DNA of 17,162 nt from OMOG01 sp041485845. GTDB taxonomy: Bacteria > Acidobacteriota > Terriglobia > Bryobacterales > Bryobacteraceae. The translations under genes and the position numbers were made by a program. Every line of letters starts with the position of its first letter. Position 1 is the stretch's first letter. Below are positions 8,304-15,101 of this stretch, piece by piece. The stretch covers positions 1 through 17,162 of the forward strand of contig JBGPKH010000125.1 in the NCBI GenBank assembly GCA_041485845.1, in the 5' to 3' direction. The notes beneath the pieces are model-generated. The model ran no database searches. It saw only the letters and a list, made by a program, of their open reading frames with translations, and was not told the DNA's origin.

Positions 8304-9584
8304 CTACGCCCGGACCGGGTCGAGCTTCCAGTTGTAGAGCGGGAACCGGGCGGTCAGTGCGCCGACCTTCTGCCGTACCGCAACGAAAACGCCTTCGTCG
8401 GTGATGTGGCTCAGCACCTCCGCGATGAGCGTGCCGACCTCGCGCATCTCCGCTTCCTGGAAGCCGCGCGTGGTGACCGCTGGCGAGCCCAGCCGGATAC
8501 CGCTGGGATTGAGCGGCGGATTGGTGTCGAAGGGAATGGCGTTCTTGTTGACGGTGATGCGCGCCCGGTCGAGCGCCTGCTCGGCCTCCTTGCCGCGGAC
8601 GCCTTTGGAAAAGACGTCGAGCAGCAGAAGGTGGGTATCGGTGCCGCCCGAGACCACGCGGAAGCCGGCGTCGATGAGGCTCTCCGCCATGGCGCGGGCG
8701 TTGGCTATCACCTGCTTTTGATAGTCGATAAACTCCGGCTGCATAGCCTCCAGGAAGCACACGGCTTTGGCCGCGAGAACGTGAACCAGCGGTCCCCCCT
8801 GCACGCCGGGGAAGACCGTTTTGTCGATGTCCTTGGCGTATTTTTCGCGGCAGAGGATGATCCCGGCGCGCGGGCCGCGCAGCGTCTTGTGTGTGGTCGA
8901 GGTGACGATGTCGGCGTACTCGCACGGGTTGGGATGCAGGCCCGCCGCGACCAGTCCGGAAAAGTGCGCCATGTCCACCAGGAAGAGCGCGCCCACCGCG
9001 TCGGCGATCTGGCGGAAACGCGCGAAGTCGAGAATTCGCGGATAGGCGCTTCCGCCGGCGATGATCATCTTCGGCTTGTGCTCGCGCGCCAGGCGTTCCA
9101 CTTCGTCGTAGTCGATGCGCTCGTCTTCCTGGCGCACGCTGTAGGGGATCACGTGGTAGGTCTTGCCCGAAAAGTTGAGCGGGTGCCCGTGGGTGAGGTG
9201 CCCGCCGTGCGCCAGGTTCAAGCCCATGATGGTATCGCCCGGGGTGAGCACGGCGGCATAGGCGGCCTGGTTGGCCTGCGATCCGGAATGCGGCTGGACG
9301 TTCACGTGCTCGGCCCCGAACAGCTTCTTGGCGCGGTCGCGAGCCAGGTTCTCCACGATATCCGTGAACTCGCAACCGCCGTAGTAGCGCCGGCCGGGAT
9401 ACCCTTCCGCGTACTTATTGGTGAAGACGCTGGCCGTGGCTTCCAGGATCGCTTCCGAGGTGAAGTTCTCGCTGGCGATCAGCTCGAGCTGCGAATGCTG
9501 CCGCTCCACCTCGTGCTGGATGGCTTCGTAGATCTGGGGGTCGACTTCGGCCAGGGGCCGCTCCATTGGACTTGCTGTCTTCAT
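8304..9584 (-). CDS. glyA: Serine hydroxymethyltransferase
   Basis: The 426-residue PLP enzyme interconverts serine and glycine, with transfer of a one-carbon unit to tetrahydrofolate. Visible signatures are QLELIASENFTSEAI (substrate and folate region), YAEGYPGRRYYGGCE, the VDMAHFSGLVAAG strand with the PLP-contacting aspartate, and STTHKTLRGPR, in which K233 is the Schiff-base lysine. Length and order match bacterial GlyA throughout. The ATG at 9584 has GGGAG eight bases upstream; an ORF extension to 9656 runs through the G-rich repeat and is not part of the protein. A glycosyltransferase and a permease follow with almost no spacing. The enzyme supplies methylene-THF, which feeds methyl metabolism, but a link to ahcY at the other end of the window is only thematic. 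Confidence 0.97.
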   Translation of the reverse strand: MKTASPMERPLAEVDPQIYEAIQHEVERQHSQLELIASENFTSEAILEATASVFTNKYAEGYPGRRYYGGCEFTDIVENLARDRAKKLFGAEHVNVQPHSGSQANQAAYAAVLTPGDTIMGLNLAHGGHLTHGHPLNFSGKTYHVIPYSVRQEDERIDYDEVERLAREHKPKMIIAGGSAYPRILDFARFRQIADAVGALFLVDMAHFSGLVAAGLHPNPCEYADIVTSTTHKTLRGPRAGIILCREKYAKDIDKTVFPGVQGGPLVHVLAAKAVCFLEAMQPEFIDYQKQVIANARAMAESLIDAGFRVVSGGTDTHLLLLDVFSKGVRGKEAEQALDRARITVNKNAIPFDTNPPLNPSGIRLGSPAVTTRGFQEAEMREVGTLIAEVLSHITDEGVFVAVRQKVGALTARFPLYNWKLDPVRA

Positions 9585-9603
9585 AGTGTGAACTCCCGTA
9601 AAC

Positions 9604-9691
9604 GGGGTTGGGGGCTGGGGGTTGGGGGCTGGGGAAAAGCTCGCGAAGCGAGCCACCCTTCCCTAACCCCAAATACCCAAACCCCAGCCCC
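9604..9691. repeat. G-rich inverted repeat with potential G-quadruplex
   Basis: Five plus-strand G-runs of 4-5 bases (9604-9607, 9610-9614, 9617-9621, 9624-9628, 9631-9634) are separated by only TT or CT, a textbook G-quadruplex pattern. They are followed by a perfect hairpin (GCTCGC 9639-9644, loop GAA, GCGAGC 9648-9653). C-runs at 9656-9691 then roughly mirror the G-runs, ending CCCCAGCCCC. The whole looks like a mobile or dispersed palindromic intergenic repeat between rpiB and glyA. It also encodes the tail of rpiB. Confidence 0.7.
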
Positions 9692-10130
9692 AGTTTTCGT
9701 CCAACACCCCGATAGTTGCCCCCCGGCGCGCGTGCCGTCCGCCGGCAAACTTGGTACTCAGGAACACGTGAATCAATTCGGCCGCGCGCTCTTCGTCGAG
9801 GTACCTGGCGCCCAACGTCAGCACGTTGGCGTCGTTGTGCTCGCGCGTCAGCCGCACTTCGTCTTCCGATTGCGCGGGAGCGGCCCGCACACCCGCCACC
9901 TTGTTGGCGGCCATCGCCATGCCGATGCCGGTGGAGCACACCAGGATGCCGCGATCGGAGCGGCCTTGCGCTACATCGCGCGCCACCGGTTGCGCGAAAT
10001 CGGGATAATCGCAGGACTCCGGCGACGCTGCGCCGAAATCCACCACTTCATGGCCCTCGTCCGCGAGCCGCTGCCGCAGTTTCTCTTTGAGGGCAAAACC
10101 GGCATGGTCTGCGGCGATAGCGATCTTCAT
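9663..10130 (-). CDS. rpiB: Ribose-5-phosphate isomerase B
   Basis: This 155-residue cytosolic enzyme of the RpiB/LacAB family interconverts ribose 5-phosphate and ribulose 5-phosphate in the pentose phosphate pathway. DHAGFALK binds the phosphate. C65 in CSTGIGM is the expected catalytic base, and H98 in REHNDANVLTLGARY is the ring-opening histidine. FLSTKFAGGRHARR is the usual near-C-terminal motif. After that, residues 147-155 (WGWGLGIWG) are encoded by the C-rich arm of the adjacent repeat and have no family counterpart, so the native stop has been replaced. The ATG at 10130 matches the family start exactly, although no purine-rich ribosome site is seen. The gene is divergent from proS, with 58 bases between the starts. 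Confidence 0.95.
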   Translation of the reverse strand: MKIAIAADHAGFALKEKLRQRLADEGHEVVDFGAASPESCDYPDFAQPVARDVAQGRSDRGILVCSTGIGMAMAANKVAGVRAAPAQSEDEVRLTREHNDANVLTLGARYLDEERAAELIHVFLSTKFAGGRHARRGATIGVLDENWGWGLGIWG

Positions 10131-10188
10131 ACAGGGAGAAGCCCAATTTTACCATGCTAGAATTGGGGTTTCCCCTTTTTACAGCCCT
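10131..10188. promoter_or_regulatory. Divergent rpiB/proS spacer
   Basis: This 58-base gap must hold both start regions. On the plus strand TAGAAT (10158-10163) could be a -10 element for proS, but I see no matching -35. GGGG-TTT-CCCC followed by five T (10165-10180) forms a very short stem with a T-run just before the proS start and might affect early transcription. Both assignments are weak. Confidence 0.3.
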
Positions 10189-11886
10189 ATGCTCTGGAGC
10201 AAGTTGTTCATCCCTACCCTACGCGAGAACCCGGCGGAAGCCGAAGTGGCGAGCCACCAGTTGCTGTTGCGCGCAGGATACATCCGCCAGCTTGCCGCCG
10301 GCATCTACAGCTACTTGTTTCTGGCGCAGCGGTCGCTCCTGAAGATTCAGCAGATCGTGCGCGAGGAGATGGACGCCATCGGCGGCCAGGAGATGCTGCT
10401 GCCCGCGTTGAATCCCGCGGAAGTCTGGCAGGAGTCGGGCCGCTGGGACGTGATGGGCGACAACATGTTCCGCCTGAAGGACCGATTCCAGCGCGACCTG
10501 TGCCTGGGCATGACGCACGAAGAGGTCATGACCACGATCGCGCGCGGAGAGCTGCGCAGCTACAAGCAACTCCCCCAGATCTGGTATCAGATCCAGACGA
10601 AGTTCCGCGATGAGCTCCGTCCGAAGTCGGGACTTCTGCGCGTGCGGCAGTTCATTATGAAGGACTCCTACACGTTCGATATGGACCAGGCCGGGCTGGA
10701 CGTGGCGTACGAAAAGCACTACCAGGCCTACTGCAAGATCTTCGATCGCTGCGGGCTGGAGTACACCGCGGTGGAGGCCCACTCGGGCGCCATGGGAGGC
10801 AGCCAGTCGCACGAATTTATGGTGGCGTCGGAAGCCGGCGAAGACTTCGTTGCGGTGTGCCAGCAGTGCGGCTACTCGGCGAATCTGGAGAAGGCCGTGT
10901 CGGCGCCCAGCCAGCCTTTGGCCGCCGACTCCGAAGGCGACTTCACGCCCGAGGAGTTCCACACGCCAGGGCGCAAGACCATCGCCGACGTCGCGGAGTT
11001 CACCGGCCTGCCTGAGTCCTCGCAGATGAAGAGCCTGGTGCTGGTGGCCGACGCCAAACCGGTGCTGGTGATGCTGCGCGGCGATCATCAATTGAGCGAA
11101 GCGAAATTCGGCATGGTGTCGGGCGATCCGGAATTCCGCCCGGCGCACCCCCACGAGATTCGCGAGTGGTTCGGCGCGGAGGCCGGGTCGCTGGGGCCGG
11201 TCGGCGTGAAGAACATGCCGATCTTCGCCGACCCCGCGCTTGCGGGCCGGCGCAACATGATCGCCGGCGCCAACAAGGACGATTACCACCTGCGAAACGT
11301 GACCCCGGGCGAGGATTTTCAGGCGGAGTTCCGCGACCTGCGCCAGGTGGCCGCCGGCGACCGCTGCGCGAAATGCGGGGGCGTGCTCGAGATTCGCAAG
11401 TCAGTCGAAATCGGGCACATTTTCAAGCTCGGATACAAGTATTCCGAGTCGATGGGTCTGCGGGTTTTGAACGCGGACGGCAAGGAAGTGACGCCCATCA
11501 TGGGCTCGTACGGGATTGGCATCGAGCGCATCTTGAGCGCGGCCATCGAGTTGTATCACGACAAGGACGGCATGATCCTGCCGCCGTCGATTGCGCCGTT
11601 CCAGGTGGTGGTCACGCCGGCCAACAATTCGGACGCGTCGCAGGCGGAGGCTGCGCGGAAGATTTTCGACGACTGCCTGGCGCTAGGCCTCGACGCGTTG
11701 CTCGACGACCGCGACGAGCGGCCCGGTGTGAAGTTCAAGGACGCGGATCTGATCGGAGTTCCGTTCCGCATCGTGATCGGCAAGAAGCTGGCAAACGGGT
11801 TGGTGGAACTCGTCGAGCGAAAGACTCGCCAGGCGACGGACGTGCCCGTTGCCGAAGCTGCCGCTGCCGTGTCGGCGAGGTTGTAG
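10189..11886 (+). CDS. proS: Prolyl-tRNA synthetase, bacterial type with editing insertion
   Basis: The 565-residue class II synthetase charges tRNA-Pro. The start MLWSKLFIPTLRENPAEAE is the usual bacterial ProRS N-terminus and fixes the ATG at 10189. Motif 1 lies near GYIRQLAAGIYSYL. Motif 2 is FRDELRPKSGLLRVRQFIMK, and motif 3 is GSYGIGIERILSAAIE. Between motifs 2 and 3, residues ~225-400 form the YbaK-like INS domain that clears mischarged Ala-tRNA; it includes MKSLVLVADAKPVLVMLRGD. Two cysteine pairs (CQQC and CAKC) flank it. The usual LGTKYS stretch reads LGYKYS here, a substitution close to the active site that may be lineage-specific. The C-terminal anticodon-binding domain (VVVTPANNSD to LVELVERKT) is complete. 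The product is full-length for the family. Confidence 0.97.
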   Translation: MLWSKLFIPTLRENPAEAEVASHQLLLRAGYIRQLAAGIYSYLFLAQRSLLKIQQIVREEMDAIGGQEMLLPALNPAEVWQESGRWDVMGDNMFRLKDRFQRDLCLGMTHEEVMTTIARGELRSYKQLPQIWYQIQTKFRDELRPKSGLLRVRQFIMKDSYTFDMDQAGLDVAYEKHYQAYCKIFDRCGLEYTAVEAHSGAMGGSQSHEFMVASEAGEDFVAVCQQCGYSANLEKAVSAPSQPLAADSEGDFTPEEFHTPGRKTIADVAEFTGLPESSQMKSLVLVADAKPVLVMLRGDHQLSEAKFGMVSGDPEFRPAHPHEIREWFGAEAGSLGPVGVKNMPIFADPALAGRRNMIAGANKDDYHLRNVTPGEDFQAEFRDLRQVAAGDRCAKCGGVLEIRKSVEIGHIFKLGYKYSESMGLRVLNADGKEVTPIMGSYGIGIERILSAAIELYHDKDGMILPPSIAPFQVVVTPANNSDASQAEAARKIFDDCLALGLDALLDDRDERPGVKFKDADLIGVPFRIVIGKKLANGLVELVERKTRQATDVPVAEAAAAVSARL

Positions 11887-11887
11887 A

Positions 11888-12668
11888 ATGCGCGGCTCCC
11901 GCCTCGTGCCCGCGTTCGCGATCGGGATATTGGGCGTGAAGGCCTGGCCGCAATCCGGGGTTCAACCGATTAACGGCCTCCCCAATCCCTATCGCACAGT
12001 GCGGGACTGGGGACGTGCTCCCAGTGGAGCGAAGTGGGCGGCGGTGACGGCCGTAGAGGCTGCTCCCGATGGCAGCATCTACGTGGTGCATAGGTGTCAT
12101 GACAACTCCTGCGCCGGCCGCCCCGAACCTCCCATACTCAAGTTCGATCCCTCCGGCAAACTTCTGAAGAGTTGGGGTGAGGGCATGTTCATATTCCCTC
12201 ATGGGACTACAGTCTTACAGTCGACCGGGAAGGAAACCTGTGGGTGACCGACGAACAGGGAAAAGACGGCAAAGGGCAACAGGTTTTCAAATTCAGCCCG
12301 CAAGGATAAAGTCTTGATGACGCTGGGAAAGGCGGGGATGGCCAGTGCGGAACCGGGACTGTTCGATGCGCCGACCGATGTGGTGGTGGCGCCGAACGGC
12401 GATATCTTTGTCACCGGGGGGGCATTCCGGACCGGCGCCCGGAAATGACCGGATCTCGAAGTTCTCGAAAGATGGGAAGTTCCTCAAGTCGTGGGGCAAG
12501 AGAGGATCCGGCCCGGGTGAGTTCCAGTCTCCTCACACCATCGCGCTCGATTCCCAAGGGCGGCTGTTTGTCGGCGACCGGTCGAACAATCGGATCCAGA
12601 TCTTCGACCAGGAAGGACGCTACCTCGACACGTGGACGCAATTCGGCCGGCCGAGCGGCATTGCCCGG
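11888..12668 (+). pseudogene. NHL-repeat beta-propeller gene with three frameshifts and lost C-terminus
   Basis: The ATG at 11888 starts one base after the proS stop and encodes a signal-like start (RLVPAFAIGILGVKAWPQ). NHL-type propeller sequence follows: VEAAPDGSIYVVHR, ILKFDPSGKLLKSWGEGMF. Similarity then changes frame three times. Near 12200-12220 it moves to the frame encoding TVDREGNLWVTDEQGKDGKG. Near 12301-12308 it returns to the first frame (KVLMTLGKAGMASAEPGLFD) after a TAA. At the 7-G run 12416-12422 it moves to a third frame (RISKFSKDGKFLKSWGKRGS, DSQGRLFVGDRSNNRIQIFD). Propeller sequence ends at about FGRPSGIA (12668), where intact relatives would continue for one or more blades. 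Intact relatives are secreted proteins of unknown ligand, often likened to the peptidylglycine lyase propeller. Loss of function is very likely. Confidence 0.85.
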
Positions 12669-13307
12669 ATGGCCCTGGTGGTTCGGCACCCTTACCTTGA
12701 GCACGAGCGTTGTCTGCCGGCGGTGGTACTCTCATCCTGGAGTTTTGCGGGCCGGGTTCGGATGGACGCCATAGGGAACGACGTCTTTCCCCATTTTGAT
12801 CGGGAGGGGCTGTGCGGATACGAAATCAAGAACACGGGATTCACCGGATTTGCCGCCGGAGGCGCAAAGGGCCTGTGGTTCTCGCATACCGGGCCGGACG
12901 ACCGACGTCTGGTCTTGACCGAGAGTGCGATTGACGCCCTGTCCCACGCCACGCTGTTTCCGGATGCCGCGGACCAAACCCGCTATGCCAGCTTAGGCGG
13001 CCAGCCCAACTCCCAACAGCCCGGCCTGGTCAAGGCGACCATAGCGAGGCTGCCGGAGGGTTCCGAAATCGTGGCGGCATTCGATGCGGACGGCGCGGGG
13101 CGGAGGTTGGTTGATGTGCTCCGACTGGCTGTCACGGCTGTAGCTACAGAGACCGGAAGGACGGACTTGATTCTCAACATTCACCTTCCGCCGCAGGAAG
13201 GCCAGGACTGGAACCAGGTCCTGCAGGAACATTCTCAAAGAAAGGAGAAACCACCCGGCACAGGTGTACCGATTTCAGGATCATCTTGCATTGGAAACGA
13301 TTCCTAA
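12669..13307 (+). pseudogene. DUF3991/TOPRIM fragment fused in frame to the broken propeller gene
   Basis: Directly after the propeller, the same frame encodes an unrelated domain of about 210 residues. It begins near VRHPYLEHERCLPAVVL, then AGRVRMDAIGNDVFPHFDRE, GLCGYEIKNTGFTGFA, a TOPRIM-like glutamate motif (LVLTESAIDALSHA) and the metal-binding DxD in IVAAFDADGAGRRL, ending with DWNQVLQEHSQRKEK. I recognise this as the DUF3991-TOPRIM module of mobilisation or primase-like proteins on plasmids and integrative elements. Relatives have a zinc-finger or helicase-type N-terminus, which is missing here. TOPRIM metal ligands are kept, so the fold may be intact, but it has no start of its own. 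An ATG at 12345 would only give a fusion with ~25 nonsense residues at its front. It ends at TAA 13305-13307. Confidence 0.78.
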
Positions 13308-13380
13308 TTTAACTTACGAATGAGTTGTGGCCAGACGCTGAAAATATGAGGTTCGCATCACCCGCACCGCGAGGTGTGAC

Positions 13381-13570
13381 ATGATCGCCATAATGAGCTG
13401 GAGCCTGATGGAATTCGGCGAAGATGCCGCCCTCCGCTATGATGTCTTGATAACGAAGGCTTTGAGGGACATCGCCGCTGACCCACCGCCGGAATCGCCT
13501 GATTGAGGTTCTCCGTGTTCTTCACGACGCTCGTGACCTTCAACGGCACGTGACCTTCTCCGGGGAATGA
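13381..13570 (+). pseudogene. Decayed ParE/RelE-family toxin gene with internal deletion
   Basis: From the ATG at 13381 (or 13393) the plus strand encodes WSLMEFGEDAALRYDVLITK then ALRDIAADPPPESP. This resembles the first helices of ParE toxins, where FGE.AA.RY..LI..ALRDIA.DP is common. The frame stops at TGA 13504-13506. From 13502 the next frame encodes IEVLRVLHDARDLQRHVTFS, GE and stop (13568-13570), matching the usual ParE C-terminus with the RVLHDARDL.RH motif. The central strands, about 30-40 residues including the charged core, are missing. The junction is therefore a deletion plus frame change. No ParD antitoxin is recognisable in 13308-13380. The fragment cannot be a working toxin and is best read as debris of the same element that left the TOPRIM piece. 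Confidence 0.7.
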
Positions 13571-13581
13571 AGTACCGACGA

Positions 13582-13604
13582 GGACCGGTTCGACCGCGCG
13601 GTCC
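13582..13604 (-). terminator. GC-rich hairpin after the creatininase-family gene
   Basis: GGACCG (13582-13587) pairs with CGGTCC (13599-13604), and a perfect 12-base palindrome GACCGCGCGGTC sits at 13592-13603 within the same stretch. It lies 12 bases beyond the stop of the minus-strand gene. No T-run is seen, so a terminator role is only suggested by position. Confidence 0.3.
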
Positions 13605-13615
13605 GGAGTCCTGTC

Positions 13616-14443
13616 CTACTTTGCGGCCAGCAACTTTTGAATCTGCCGGACGGCGTAATCGACCTTCATTTCGAAGGCGCGCTTGCCGAGCTCGGCGGTC
13701 GAGGGGCGGGCGTCGCCGGTGATGCCGTTGTTGACCCGCGGGGCCTTGGGATCGACGGCCTCGCCGGGCTTGCGGATGGGGTTGCCGACCGCGGTGGCGA
13801 TCAGTTCCTTGCGGACCCAGCCTTTGTCGCCGCCCAGGTAAAGCATCTCGGAGGTGTCGGGGATACCAGCGTGCGAACTCGCGGGCATTCCCTTCCCGGC
13901 GAGGTACTTGTCGAAATCGCCCTGGGCCCTGGCGTACACCTCGTCGCAGAAGACCACGTGGATGCCCTGCGGACCGTACTTTTCTTCGAGCTTTTTGGCC
14001 ACGTCGCCAAGCTCTCTCTGGCCGCCGCCGTGATCGCCCATCAGCACGACATTCTTGAAGCCCGTTTTGATCAACTGGTCGGCGACCTGCTCATTGATGG
14101 AAGCAAACAGCGGTCCGGTCAGCCCGATGGTGCCCGGCAGCGTGGCGCTGGCGTTGTTCACGGAGAAGGGCAGCACCGGCGCGGCGATGGCGTTTCCGAG
14201 TTTTTCGGCGATGGCAATTACGGTGGCGTGACCCATGAGCGTGTGGCCGCCGTTGACGTTCTGCGGTCCGCGCTGCTCGGTGCCGCCATTATAGACCAGC
14301 GCGGTGGTCTTGCCCGCCTCCAGCGCTTTTTTCACCTCGGGCCAGGTCATCATTTCGAAGTCCACCGGGGAGGACTTCGTCTGGGCGCAGGCGGCGGTGG
14401 CGCAGATCGCGACCAGGCAAATGGTCGATGTCAGGAAACGCAT
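13616..14443 (-). CDS. Secreted creatininase-family amidohydrolase-like protein
   Basis: This 275-residue protein has a signal peptide (MRFLTSTICLVAICATAACA); the cysteine at 19 could be a lipobox but the match is poor. The body follows the creatininase/MftE-ArfB fold family: ALVYNGGTEQRGPQ near 49-61, the PFSVNNASATLPGTIGL strand, and VVLMGDHGGGQRELGDVA at 132-149. Family members cleave cyclic amides such as creatinine or formamides with two metal ions. The common EQHGPHLP...D set is altered here to EQRGPQ...GGH: E56 and H138 remain, but position 58 is R rather than H. I recall other bacterial homologues with variant EQNGPH signatures, so this is a divergent subgroup whose activity is uncertain. 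The ATG at 14443 has GGAGGG closely upstream. A broken amidohydrolase gene is divergent from it. Confidence 0.85.
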   Translation of the reverse strand: MRFLTSTICLVAICATAACAQTKSSPVDFEMMTWPEVKKALEAGKTTALVYNGGTEQRGPQNVNGGHTLMGHATVIAIAEKLGNAIAAPVLPFSVNNASATLPGTIGLTGPLFASINEQVADQLIKTGFKNVVLMGDHGGGQRELGDVAKKLEEKYGPQGIHVVFCDEVYARAQGDFDKYLAGKGMPASSHAGIPDTSEMLYLGGDKGWVRKELIATAVGNPIRKPGEAVDPKAPRVNNGITGDARPSTAELGKRAFEMKVDYAVRQIQKLLAAK

Positions 14444-14488
14444 GGTCCCTCCAGAGAACTACCTTCGCGGCAGCATACCATTGCGTGA

Positions 14489-15023
14489 GTGGGCAAAACA
14501 AGCCGGTTCCGGCGACCCCGGCGACCGGACGAGGCCCAGAAGAAAGGTCTGCAGCGCGAGCAGACGGCGGCCGAAGTACGCAAGCGCAATGCGGATCTGG
14601 GGACCGGCCTGGAAATGCGGCGCCGCAATGCGCAGAAGCTGATTCAGGGTGGGGGTCCGTATCACTCCGGGGACGGACAGCTATTGGGGCGCCGCGCCGG
14701 ACCTGGCGCGCGAGCCGAAGCCGGAGAACCAGGATCACGGCATGGGCACGATTCTGGCGATCGAGGGGCTGGTGGAGTTGGGGATGACGCCGGCGCAGGC
14801 GATCGTGGCGGCGACCAAGAACGGCGCCATCGCGTGCCGCAAGCTGGATCGGTTCGTCACGCTCGAAGTGGGCAAGCTGGCGGATTTGGTGGTGCTCGAA
14901 GCGGACTCGCTGGCGGACATTCGGAATATCCGGAAGGTGCAGTCGGTGATGAAGGAGGGGAAGCTGATCGATACGGCGCGGTTGCCGGAAGTGCGGGTGC
15001 TGAGCCGGAAAGCGGCGGAGTGA
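14489..15023 (+). pseudogene. C-terminal remnant of an imidazolonepropionase-like amidohydrolase, frameshifted
   Basis: The first frame (GTG 14489) gives RPDEAQKKGLQREQTAAEVR and TGLEMRRRNAQKLIQ, the helical stretch that precedes the last metal-site aspartate in this family. At a 5-G run (14651-14655) similarity jumps one frame to GVRITPGTDSYWG, continuing HGMGTILAIEGLVELGMTPA, QAIVAATKNGAIA and GKLADLVVLEADSLADIRNI to the TGA at 15021-15023. These are standard C-terminal motifs of secreted amidohydrolases, including the GTDS aspartate. The N-terminal part with the HxH metal site is absent, and a TGA precedes 14489 in frame, so no enzyme can be made. About 180 residues remain from an expected 400 or more. 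The frameshift might be a base-calling error in the G-run, but the missing front is real within this sequence. Confidence 0.8.
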
Positions 15024-15101
15024 TGGAGTCTGTCGCGAGCCGACGGTCTGTACTGGCGGAAACCCAGCGCGTTGACCGCAGTGTCGACGCGGCAGACGGC
15101 C

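Noticed and set aside
8302..9375. N-terminal extension of the glycosyltransferase
   Set aside because: This stretch is an off-frame reading of glyA; the GT4 fold begins at the ATG at 8301.
10165..10180. GGGG-TTT-CCCC-TTTTT as an attenuator or T-box for proS
   Set aside because: The stem is only four pairs, and no T-box core or leader of sufficient length fits in the 58-base gap.
13358..13549. 63-residue minus-strand open frame
   Set aside because: It is opposite the ParE relic, which explains the sequence better in two plus-strand frames.
11888..15023. An intact defence or conjugation island
   Set aside because: Only fragments are present: no integrase, relaxase, restriction or effector gene is intact, and the sole complete gene is the creatininase-family protein.
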